NCBI GenBank assembly: GCA_017309115.1
Contig: JAFLEF010000046.1
Coordinates: 1-60,990, forward strand
From: Verrucomicrobiota bacterium
GTDB lineage: Bacteria > Verrucomicrobiota > Verrucomicrobiia > Limisphaerales > UBA9464
Direction: 5' to 3'
Length of the DNA: 60,990 bases
Part shown: positions 18,333 through 25,746 of the stretch, one piece after another
Numbering within the stretch: position 1 is the stretch's first letter
Layout: each line of letters starts with the position of its first letter
The notes under the pieces: model-generated
The model's database searches: none
The model's input: the letters and a program-made list of their open reading frames with translations, nothing else
What the model was told of the DNA's origin: nothing
Made by a program: the position numbers and the translations under genes

Positions 18333-19079
18333 TTAAAACCTGATTTTATCAAGAAGGTTTTTGGTTAATATTGAGTATGCTCTAGGAGTAAGATGCAAGG
18401 TATCCTTGGCATACTCTGCGGACAAGTAGCCGGCGGCAGTTGTTGGGAAGGGAGGAGGGAGTACGTAAAGGTTTGATCGAGTCGATTGGACGAGGGCCAG
18501 ATTAATTGCACTGACTTGAATGGGAATGTCCGCGTCCCAGAGTGGAAGTCGAGCTATGGATGGAGCCCTTGGTGGAATAATCGGGAGAAAGTATGTTGGA
18601 ATATTTGACTCTGTGGTAATGCGAGCCATCTCTTGGAGGTTCCGATACGTAATATCAGCCTGGAGGGGAATGGACTGGGCTGTCGCAGCTGCCGCTACAA
18701 GATCGTTGATTCCAGCTTGAATGACGACGGCATCAGGCTTAAATCTTAAAACCGAGTTTTGAAGACTCAGTAGGAGCTGCGTGCTGGTTGCACCAGGTTT
18801 GGAGGTGTTTAGGAAGGTAGTGCCCGGAAGGATGGGGGCTGGTTTCCATTGGTGCAATCGGGAGTCACCGTAGAGGATAATAAGACGATTGGTGTGGTTT
18901 CGAAGTAGGTCGAGATTGGTCTCGGAATCAGTATTCAAACCGAGAGGGTTTAAAGTAGAAGACTTGTATAATTTGTAGTAGTATCTAGCGAGATAGAGGC
19001 CCGCAGTAGAAGTGAGTAAAAGAAATCCAATTACTACGGTGATAGTAGTCGTGATAAATAGTCCTTTATGGCGGAACAT
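18333..19079 (-). CDS. SGNH/GDSL-family hydrolase, membrane-anchored
   Basis: About 248 residues. An N-terminal membrane helix (about residues 8-30) is followed by an SGNH hydrolase domain: block I YGDSRL (nucleophile Ser), block III AGINDL, and the C-terminal catalytic pair in KDTLHLTP (Asp and His). Such enzymes in polysaccharide loci usually remove or transfer O-acetyl groups in the periplasm, complementing the acyltransferases encoded on both sides. The ATG at 19079 is chosen since it directly precedes the anchor and lies 3 bp from the stop of the acetyltransferase gene upstream. Substrate unknown. Confidence 0.78.
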   Translation of the reverse strand: MFRHKGLFITTTITVVIGFLLLTSTAGLYLARYYYKLYKSSTLNPLGLNTDSETNLDLLRNHTNRLIILYGDSRLHQWKPAPILPGTTFLNTSKPGATSTQLLLSLQNSVLRFKPDAVVIQAGINDLVAAAATAQSIPLQADITYRNLQEMARITTESNIPTYFLPIIPPRAPSIARLPLWDADIPIQVSAINLALVQSTRSNLYVLPPPFPTTAAGYLSAEYAKDTLHLTPRAYSILTKNLLDKIRF

Positions 19080-19081
19080 AA

Positions 19082-19609
19082 TTATAGATTTGTCGCGGCG
19101 GCATGGGATTCCTCGAGAATTCCCCACTTTAGAGTGCGTATGTTGGATCTAAGAATGCGGGCGGGGTTTCCTGCGCACATTGAATGTGAGGGGACGTCCC
19201 TGGTAACTACGGATCCAGCACCAATTATACAATGATCACCAACAGTGATACCAGGAAGGATTATAGCATATGCTCCAATAAAACAGTTCTTCCCTATAAA
19301 TGTATCTGCGTGAAGTAGTCGAGACATGTCGTGCGAGAGTATGACAGCGTGGAATGATACATACGTTCCGGCTCCAATATGTATTCCCTTTGGATTCGTA
19401 AGGTCGAAGTTTGCCTTTAGGGAGAAACGGCAGGAAGAATCAATGTCCATCCCGAGGACTTTTGTTAAATGCCATCTCCGCAGGTCGATTAGTAGATTAC
19501 GAACTCCTAGAATTATTCTGCGGATCAATCCCTTTTTGTACGGCTTGTGTTGTCGAGGGTGCGGAGTTTCTTTGTTGGGGAGTTTTTTGTCTGGCACGTT
19601 TTTTTCCAT
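19082..19609 (-). CDS. Hexapeptide-repeat acyl/acetyltransferase (WcaF/CapG-like)
   Basis: A 175-residue left-handed beta-helix acyltransferase. Hexapeptide repeats (I-G-x-x-x-x pattern) run from about residue 70. The C-terminal consensus CIIGAGSVVTRDVP then CAGNPARIL is canonical for sugar O-acetyltransferases of the LbetaH/NodL-WcaF type. The N-terminal 45 residues are basic. It probably O-acetylates a sugar-nucleotide or lipid-linked sugar in the cytoplasm. It is the 5' gene of a tight run (spacing 3 to 29 bp) with the SGNH hydrolase, polymerase-like and acyltransferase genes. Confidence 0.85.
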   Translation of the reverse strand: MEKNVPDKKLPNKETPHPRQHKPYKKGLIRRIILGVRNLLIDLRRWHLTKVLGMDIDSSCRFSLKANFDLTNPKGIHIGAGTYVSFHAVILSHDMSRLLHADTFIGKNCFIGAYAIILPGITVGDHCIIGAGSVVTRDVPSHSMCAGNPARILRSNIRTLKWGILEESHAAATNL

Positions 19610-20037
19610 TTTATGCGGAAGTAGTTCTTACGCTTGCGGCTTGCTGTAGGTGTGAGTAAACAGGGTGAGTGAAATGCCTCAAGTTTTGACCGCTGAGGTT
19701 TGTGGTTTTTGGCTTTACGGCAGCCGATGTGGGAGGTGGCAGTGGTGAGATTTGGCGATATCTAAAAAAGGAAGTTCTGAAAGGGTTTAATTAGCATTTT
19801 TGGCTATCGGAGGTACCCAGATTAGAATGGAGGGAATTCTACCTGTCACTTAAATTTGGCTTAGGAAATGGTAATTAATGTAAAAATGTTAGGCGCAATA
19901 AAAGCGAGATAGTTGTAGTCGTAGCAAGATGTAGAAATGAAGTAAGTTGCCATAGTGGAAGACGTTTGGTTAAGTGGGTTTCTGTTTGGGTGATTTCGGA
20001 TGATGGGTTAGAGGGTAACAATTGGCCGGGTTGTCTT
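19610..20037. other. 428-bp gap without a recognised gene
   Basis: AT/GT-rich stretch between the acetyltransferase gene and the GT2 gene. No conserved reading frame, terminator or repeat family of this window is evident. It should hold the promoter for the acetyltransferase operon, but no site can be pointed to. Confidence 0.5.
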
Positions 20038-20982
20038 TTACCATCCTGTTCTCCATTTTTGCCGCTGACGAAAAACGACGGTCCAGGCTCGCGACTTGGA
20101 AGTTGAGTGCTTGGTCAGGCGGTGGGAGTCGCGAAATGCTTCTGCTGTCGCGCGGATTCCTGAGGCTAGGACGAGAAGATACTGACCGAGGCGGGCGTTC
20201 AGAGTGGTCCAGTGCTTACGCATCAGGCTACATTTTCCGCGGAATAGTTTGATGAGTTTCTGTTCGTTTGAGGTTTCTGAGGCGGCACCGTAGTGGATTA
20301 TGACCGATTTTGGCGTCACTCGAGGTAAAGCGCCGAGTGAACGGGCTCGAAGACAGAGATCTACCTCTTCGCCGTACATAAAAAATTCGGGATCAAAGCC
20401 TTTAAGGCGGTCCCAAAGTACCCGGTCAATCAATAGGTAACATCCGACCACGACCGCGACATCAAGTGGGGCGTCCACGGAACTCCAAAGATGGATGGAT
20501 TCGGGATTGAAGAGTCGGGTTCGAGGAAATATGTGCGTCAGCCCGACGGAATAGCAAAACAGGCTCCAGACCGTCATGTCCCCCCGACAGGAGGGATTGG
20601 GAACTCCATGTTCGTCGATTGTTCGTCCGCCCCAGATTCCGCAGGAAGGATTCTGATCGGCAAATTCGAGCAGAGTTTTTAATGAGCCAGGGAGCGTTAC
20701 CGTATCAGGGTTCAACAATAATAGTCTGCGTCCGGTGGCCAGTCTGGCTGCTTCGTTGTTGGCACGGGCAAAGCCTAAATTGGTCTTTGAGGCAATGAGA
20801 CGAACCTCCGGGAAGAGGGCCCGGATTTTGGATTCCGAGTCATCTGACGAAGCATTGTCAAAGACGATAATCTCGGAGTTGCTGATGTTCTCCTGCTCCC
20901 GGAGAGAATTCAGACACGCCACGGTCAAATCTGACGTGTTGTAGGAGATGATGAGGATGCTGCATTCGGGCACGCGACTCAT
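20038..20982 (-). CDS. Glycosyltransferase family 2 (rhamnosyltransferase-like)
   Basis: About 314 residues. GT-A fold of the GT2 family: SILIISYNTSDLT at the N-terminus, VFDNASSDDS for nucleotide binding, LLLNPDT (DxD-like) and the acceptor region FFMYGEEVDLCLRARS, which matches the ED-type motif of rhamnosyltransferase-like GT2 enzymes. It would add a sugar to the lipid-linked repeat unit at the cytoplasmic side of the membrane. The start at 20982 (MSRVPECS) gives the normal N-terminus; the frame is open much further upstream, but that extension overlaps the next gene. Donor sugar unknown. Confidence 0.88.
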   Translation of the reverse strand: MSRVPECSILIISYNTSDLTVACLNSLREQENISNSEIIVFDNASSDDSESKIRALFPEVRLIASKTNLGFARANNEAARLATGRRLLLLNPDTVTLPGSLKTLLEFADQNPSCGIWGGRTIDEHGVPNPSCRGDMTVWSLFCYSVGLTHIFPRTRLFNPESIHLWSSVDAPLDVAVVVGCYLLIDRVLWDRLKGFDPEFFMYGEEVDLCLRARSLGALPRVTPKSVIIHYGAASETSNEQKLIKLFRGKCSLMRKHWTTLNARLGQYLLVLASGIRATAEAFRDSHRLTKHSTSKSRAWTVVFRQRQKWRTGW

Positions 20983-21017
20983 AGAGGCGGGTGTGAGGGA
21001 ATTGGATCTGGGAGTTG

Positions 21018-21986
21018 TCACCAACGACGGCCCTTGAAGATAAGGTGGGTAAGCCGCGCCCTGCGTTCGTCTTCCATAATTCGGCACAGCGCGGGTGACA
21101 AGGCTCGTGGGCGACGGCGGATACGGCAAAAGCCGTAGGAGGTGAGTCGGATGATGGAGCCGATCACCCAAGGATACTCTGCCATCCGAAACAGGCATTT
21201 CGAGAACTGAAAACCGAGGCCGGTTCCAAGTGCGTAGTCTCGTTCCCCATATTGCCAGCGGCGTCGGAAGTGGCCTCCCTGGGCAGAGTTTCGCGGTTTG
21301 AGATGATCGATCCTGATGTCCCGGAACGTCCGCGTCTTGAAGCCGGCATGACGAACCAAGCAATTAGTCACCGCATCCCAACCTCCTTCGGGAATTTCGG
21401 CGAAAGGCAGGCAAGAGGAAAGTGCTAGACGACGGAACAGTTGGACTGCCCCGGCGATCTCTTCAGAACTGACCCCATCCATGTTGAGAGTGCCCACATC
21501 AATCACGGCACCGCCTGCCAGCCCAAGAGTAGGGTCGGAATCGAACTTGTTCAGAATGGCTTCGTAGTAGTTTGCTGGTAGTCGAATGTCTCCATCGAGG
21601 ACTCCGAGGAACTCGTAATGTCTCACAGTCAGCTGGTTGACCGCGAAATTGAGAGCACGGGCGACATTGGCGAAGTCCCGGATGGGGGAGGTCTCCCGGC
21701 TAACGATGCGGATCCAAGGATTCTTCTTAGTAACCTCGGAAAGTATGTGAGGCGTGCGGTCAGACGAACCATCATCCACAATCACCCACTCGTGGGGTCG
21801 AACCGTCTGGGCTAGGACACTGTCAATGGTTGTCTGAAGGGTCCGTTCCTCGTTCTTGACCGCTGTGACCAGCACGTAAACTGGGCTGGTGGACGGTGTT
21901 GGGAGATCACGAGGACCGGATCTGGGGATGCCTAATTCAGAAGGAGTTTTGTATCCGTCGACTGTGTGTAAACGAGAGCCGGGCAT
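21018..21986 (-). CDS. Glycosyltransferase family 2
   Basis: A 322-residue GT2 enzyme: YVLVTAVKNEERTL, then VIVDDGSSDRT (nucleotide-binding aspartates), then FLGVLDGDIRLP (DxD metal site). The C-terminal part contains a WQYGERDYALGTG segment typical of membrane-associated GT2 proteins. The N-terminal 30 residues, before the fold starts, are poorly conserved and the start could lie downstream. It is 35 bp upstream of the second GT2 gene and probably co-transcribed with it. GC content is back to the level of the non-cassette genes, so this gene lies at the other edge of the AT-rich cassette. Confidence 0.88.
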   Translation of the reverse strand: MPGSRLHTVDGYKTPSELGIPRSGPRDLPTPSTSPVYVLVTAVKNEERTLQTTIDSVLAQTVRPHEWVIVDDGSSDRTPHILSEVTKKNPWIRIVSRETSPIRDFANVARALNFAVNQLTVRHYEFLGVLDGDIRLPANYYEAILNKFDSDPTLGLAGGAVIDVGTLNMDGVSSEEIAGAVQLFRRLALSSCLPFAEIPEGGWDAVTNCLVRHAGFKTRTFRDIRIDHLKPRNSAQGGHFRRRWQYGERDYALGTGLGFQFSKCLFRMAEYPWVIGSIIRLTSYGFCRIRRRPRALSPALCRIMEDERRARLTHLIFKGRRW

Positions 21987-22008
21987 GGTACGTGGGGATA
22001 GATGCGCA

Positions 22009-22503
22009 CTACCGCGTGGTGTTCGGATTCACGTTCCGGAGATAGTTTCCTATAAACTGGACAATCCCTTGTGTGTTCGGAGTTCGATGTTTTGGGCGAA
22101 AGGTCTTTAAGGCCTCGCAGCGAGTCGGCAGGTCGGATTCCTCGTACGCCACCAGGACACAACCCAGGGACTCAAACTTGCGGGCTGTGTAGAGTTGATG
22201 GTCGTTGACGTGTTCCCCGAACCGCTTCAGGCGGGGCAGGACGACCATGGGCTTATGGTATTTGAGGGCGGCGTTGATGCTGCCGATGCCCGCATGGCTG
22301 ATCAGTCCGGTTGAGCGACTGATGACGTCTTCAAAGGCGTCCTTCGCGAGCACTTCGGTGTGCTTCATGTGCTTCGGGCGGTACTCGCCTGGGCCGATCT
22401 GAGCGAACACCTCTTCCTGGATCTGCCCCTGGGCGATTGCGAGATCGACGGCCTTAACGAGCCGGTCGAATCCGAAGAGCGTGCCGATGGTGAGGAAGAG
22501 CAT
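22009..22503 (-). CDS. Glycosyltransferase catalytic half (Alg13/PssE/EpsF-like, GT28 C-terminal)
   Basis: A 164-residue protein equivalent to the C-terminal domain of GT28 enzymes. The start MLFLTIGTLFGFDRLVKAVD and the SHAGIGSINAALKYHKPMVV motif (UDP-sugar-binding loop) are characteristic of Alg13/PssE/Cps14G. Together with the Alg14-like partner encoded just upstream it would form a heterodimeric glycosyltransferase at the membrane, the partner recruiting this catalytic subunit. A TTGAGAG array fills the 182 bp between the two genes. Confidence 0.88.
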   Translation of the reverse strand: MLFLTIGTLFGFDRLVKAVDLAIAQGQIQEEVFAQIGPGEYRPKHMKHTEVLAKDAFEDVISRSTGLISHAGIGSINAALKYHKPMVVLPRLKRFGEHVNDHQLYTARKFESLGCVLVAYEESDLPTRCEALKTFRPKHRTPNTQGIVQFIGNYLRNVNPNTTR

Positions 22504-22510
22504 CGTTTAG

Positions 22511-22679
22511 TTGAGAGTTGAGAGTTGAGAGTTGAGAGATCGGAATGGGATTACCGCATTTGGTACCAAATGGGTCTGATTAGGGGAGTTTTTCAACGAA
22601 TTCGAAAGGCGCATGGTAGGAATTGGGATCGTTTTCTGATTTCTTGGTCTCTCAACTCTCAACCTTCAACTTTCAACTC
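22511..22679. repeat. TTGAGAG heptamer arrays between the two glycosyltransferase halves
   Basis: Four perfect TTGAGAG units lie at 22511-22538 on the plus strand. A complementary array (CTCTCAA/CTTTCAA units) occupies 22650-22679. The two arrays face each other and could pair as a long hairpin across about 110 bases. Confidence 0.88.
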
Positions 22680-22685
22680 CTGTCT

Positions 22686-23135
22686 TCAAATCACTTCCCC
22701 AGCGTACTCGACGCCGGGGTACTTGGCGGCGACTTCGGGCCATTGGGACATCACGAGGTGGGCGAAGGGGCGGACGAGGCGGCCGCTGAGGGATAGTTTT
22801 TGGGTGTTGGCGATGCTGTCCACCCAGACGACTCGGGCGCCGAAGAGACGTCCAATGAGGCAGGACAGGATCCCGGGGGCAGCCCCGGTGCTGACCACCA
22901 CTTGGGGACGTTCCTGGGCGATGGCGCTGAAGCATTGGGAGAGAACGCGGAGCATCAGGAACGGATGGTTTCGGTTGCATTCGCCCACGACGTACGTGGG
23001 TCCTTGGGCGCGGAGCCGGTCGGCGCCGACTTCCAACGAGGTAATCCAGCAGACTTGATGCCCTTCCCAAGCCTTAGAAAGTGCCTGGAGTTGAGAGAGA
23101 TGGCCTCCTGCGGAGGCGACCAAACAGATTTTCAT
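22686..23135 (-). CDS. Glycosyltransferase anchor half (Alg14/PssD/EpsE-like)
   Basis: A 149-residue protein matching the oligosaccharide biosynthesis Alg14-like family: N-terminal CLVASAGGHLSQLQ with the GGH motif, then VVVSTGAAPG, and VVWVDSIANTQKLS near the C-terminal half. In characterised pairs (PssD/PssE, Cps14F/G, Alg14/Alg13) this half binds the membrane and lipid-linked acceptor and activates the catalytic half. The partner follows at 22009-22503. Confidence 0.9.
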   Translation of the reverse strand: MKICLVASAGGHLSQLQALSKAWEGHQVCWITSLEVGADRLRAQGPTYVVGECNRNHPFLMLRVLSQCFSAIAQERPQVVVSTGAAPGILSCLIGRLFGARVVWVDSIANTQKLSLSGRLVRPFAHLVMSQWPEVAAKYPGVEYAGEVI

Positions 23136-23269
23136 GATTCTGGGACTGGGGACGGAATCCCGAACGTTGAGATTTCGATCTCAGGTCTGCGGACCGCCGT
23201 CTAGGGAATTCTCTTAGCAGGCTAAGGGCCTTCCCAGAATCAGGAATTTGGAGGTCTTTAAGGAGCCGC

Positions 23270-24030
23270 GGATGGAGAGCGTTTAACCGCAGATTGACGC
23301 CGATTAGCGCAGATTCTGGGGAGGGGTAATCTGGAAAGCCGGAAAACAGGAAAAAGACAGTGAACTAGGAAGGTAGTTTGTCCGCAGATTAACGCCGATT
23401 GACGCCGATTTTCGGGATTCGAACTCACGCGAAGAGGATGATTTTTCCTGGAGGTGGAGGACCGACCAATCTGAAATGGAACCTGCTCTATTCCTTCATG
23501 CTTTCTTGTTTTCCAGATTCGTTTTTCTGGTGGTCTTGGTATTCGGCTGAACGAGAGGGAGAGAGTAATCTGGAAAGCCGGAAAACAGGGAAAAGACAGT
23601 GAACTAGGAAGGGAGTTTATCCGCAGATTAACGCCGATAGACGCAGATTTTCGGGATTCGAACTCACGCGAAGAGGATGATTTTTCCTGGAAATGGGGGG
23701 ACCGACCAATCTGAAATGGAACCTGCTCTATTCCTTCATGTTTCCTTGTTTTCCAGATTCGTTTTTCTGGTGGTCTTGGTATTCGGTTGAACGAGAGGGA
23801 GAGAGTAATCTGGAAAGCCGGAAAACACGAAAAGGCAGGAAACCGTGAAGGGAGTTCAGCCGCAGATTAACGCCGATTAACGCAGATTCTTGGGAGGGGT
23901 AATCTGGAAAGCCGGAAAACAGGAAAAAGACAGTGAACTAGGATGGGAGTTTGTCCGCAGATTAACGCCGATTGACGCAGATTTTCGGGATCCGAACTCA
24001 CGCGGTCATCCGCAGATTAACGCCGATGGA
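23270..24030. repeat. Tandem ~240-bp repeat block with internal 10-bp subrepeats
   Basis: Two nearly identical units start at the TAATCTGGAAAGCCGG block (23327 and 23566; spacing 239), followed by a third start at 23806 (spacing 240) and a partial one at 23900. Each full unit has a CCGCAGATTAACGCCGATT segment made of GATTRACGCC decamers, a TCGGGATTCGAACTCACGCG block, and an internal inverted repeat (AATCTGGAAA near one end and TTTTCCAGATT near the other). The whole 980-bp gap upstream of the WcaJ-like gene's 3' end contains no gene that I can support. Spacing and unit size exclude CRISPR. Confidence 0.9.
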
Positions 24031-24088
24031 CCCCAATCCCATTAGCGTGAACCGCGTTTTTGATGTGCTGATTGCCAGGATTTTTCTC

Positions 24089-24110
24089 TCAGCTCTCAGC
24101 TCTCAACTGG
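24089..24110 (-). repeat. CTGAGAG heptamer array
   Basis: On the minus strand, TTGAGAG followed by CTGAGAG units run in tandem just past the 3' end of the polyprenyl glycosylphosphotransferase gene. Confidence 0.85.
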
Positions 24111-24116
24111 TTCGTG

Positions 24117-25550
24117 TCAGGACGCGCCTTTGCCCAACAGGACGACGGGGATGGTGCGGAGGAGGATGTGGAGATCGAGCCAGAAGGACCAATTCTCGAT
24201 GTATTGGCGGTCCAGTTCCATCCACTGATCGAACGTGAGTTCGTTTCGACCGCTGACTTGCCAGAGGCAGGTGAGGCCCGGTCGGATACTCAGGCGACGG
24301 CGATTGAGCCATTCGTACTTATCGACTTCACTGGGAACCGGGGGCCGAGGCCCGACCAGGCTCATCTCGCCTTTCAGCACGTTGAGGAGCTGGGGCAGTT
24401 CGTCGATGCTGGTCTTCCTGAGGAAGCGACCGACGGGGGTGATCCGAGGATCGTTGCGGATCTTGAAGACCGGTCCGCTCATTTCGTTGAGGTGGGCGAG
24501 ATCTGCCTTCCGCTTTTCCGCGTCGATATACATCGAACGGAACTTGTACATGCGGAATCGGCGCTTGTTCATGCCCACGCGCTCCTGCACAAAAAAGACC
24601 GGGCCAGGAGTCGAAAATTTGACGATTAGACCCACGACCAGGAACAGCGGGACCAGCAGAATCAGCAGCGTGCCGGACACCAGAATGTCCACGAGTCGCT
24701 TGGCGAGCAGGTGCCACAACTGGGCTTCGCGGAAGAAGGTGATGACGTAGCGGCCCTCAAAAACCTCCACCTGGGAGCGGGAGAGAACGTGGAGGTCCAA
24801 GCCCGTCGGCAGGAGCCGAACCACCACGCCCAATTGTTTGCCCAACTGCACAATCTCCAAGCCGGTGGCAAAATGCTCCTGGAGGGGAAGGTTCACGATG
24901 ACCTCATCCACGACGCCTTTCTCCAGAATTCCCTTGAGGCGGTCGAGGGCTCCGAGAAGGGGCCAGTTGGACTTGGCCTCGGTCAGTTGGTTCGGTTCGG
25001 GGACTAGGAGTCCCTCAATCTTGTAACCCAACTCCGGTCGACGTTCGATCCGGTCGGCCAATTGCTCGGCGTCGAGTCGGTTTCCAATGATCAAGAGGTG
25101 TCGATAGTTGCGTCCGGAGCGCCGCAGCGCTTTGAGGATTTGGTGGATGACCACCCGGCTCAGCACCATCAATCCACTCGTAATCAGCCAGAACAGAAGA
25201 ATTACCCAACGGTTGAAGCGCCCTACTTCAAAGACTTCACCAACGATAATCAGGAGAAAGGCACAGACTGTGGTGGCCTTCAAAACATCGACAATTTGCG
25301 GAAGCAGGTCATTGAACCGATTTGCGTCGTAACGGATGAAAAGGTTGAGGACGAACGCCCAACCAGCGAGGACCGCCAGCAGCCCCAGTCCGTCTTCCAG
25401 ACGGTAGGCGACGCGGAACAGGTACGAGATTCGGTCGAGATCGCCCTTTTCAAAAGCGATGACGATGACCAAGAACAGCGTCACCATCATCAAAGCTACG
25501 TCAAACAACCGGAACAGCTGGATGAAAAGTTTATGTCGAAGGCGGATCAT
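24117..25550 (-). CDS. Undecaprenyl-phosphate sugar phosphotransferase (WcaJ/WbaP-type)
   Basis: A 477-residue initiating transferase that moves a sugar-1-phosphate from a UDP-sugar to undecaprenyl phosphate. It shows four N-terminal membrane helices, a CoA-binding-like Rossmann region (LLIIGNRLDAEQLADRI), and the C-terminal catalytic domain: the FKIRNDPRITPVGRFLRKTS motif, IDELPQLLNVLKGEMSLVGP then RP, and GLTCLWQVSGRN. This is the complete exopolysaccharide polyprenyl glycosylphosphotransferase architecture. A second, shorter initiating enzyme is encoded at 34704-35507. It starts the lipid-linked repeat unit at the inner membrane. Confidence 0.93.
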   Translation of the reverse strand: MIRLRHKLFIQLFRLFDVALMMVTLFLVIVIAFEKGDLDRISYLFRVAYRLEDGLGLLAVLAGWAFVLNLFIRYDANRFNDLLPQIVDVLKATTVCAFLLIIVGEVFEVGRFNRWVILLFWLITSGLMVLSRVVIHQILKALRRSGRNYRHLLIIGNRLDAEQLADRIERRPELGYKIEGLLVPEPNQLTEAKSNWPLLGALDRLKGILEKGVVDEVIVNLPLQEHFATGLEIVQLGKQLGVVVRLLPTGLDLHVLSRSQVEVFEGRYVITFFREAQLWHLLAKRLVDILVSGTLLILLVPLFLVVGLIVKFSTPGPVFFVQERVGMNKRRFRMYKFRSMYIDAEKRKADLAHLNEMSGPVFKIRNDPRITPVGRFLRKTSIDELPQLLNVLKGEMSLVGPRPPVPSEVDKYEWLNRRRLSIRPGLTCLWQVSGRNELTFDQWMELDRQYIENWSFWLDLHILLRTIPVVLLGKGAS

Positions 25551-25600
25551 TCGCGGGAATGAAGGGAAAGGCGGTGGGCGGGAAACTACCTGCTAACCAG

Positions 25601-25628
25601 TTGAGAGTTGAGAATTGAGAGTTGAGAG
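25601..25628 (+). repeat. TTGAGAG heptamer array
   Basis: Four units, one with an A substitution (TTGAGAG, TTGAGAA, TTGAGAG, TTGAGAG). It is preceded by AACCAG, as are several other arrays in this window. Confidence 0.88.
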
Positions 25629-25746
25629 AAAAGACCTGAAGTCCAGCACGCTTTCCATCACCCAACAGGGACTTGCCCGATCTACTTTATCCAACGCTTC
25701 TCGACATTCCCTATGGGCGTTCATTCGTGGTGGGTATTGTTCCGGC

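Noticed and set aside
23217-23230. Third sigma-54-like site (GG-N10-GC, minus strand) upstream of the Alg14-like gene
   Set aside because: Only the GG/GC and a few positions match, and it is part of a CTTAGC-AG-GCTAAG palindrome; not distinguishable from chance.
23270-24030. CRISPR-like array
   Set aside because: Units are about 240 bp and nearly identical throughout; there are no short repeats with unique spacers and no cas genes.
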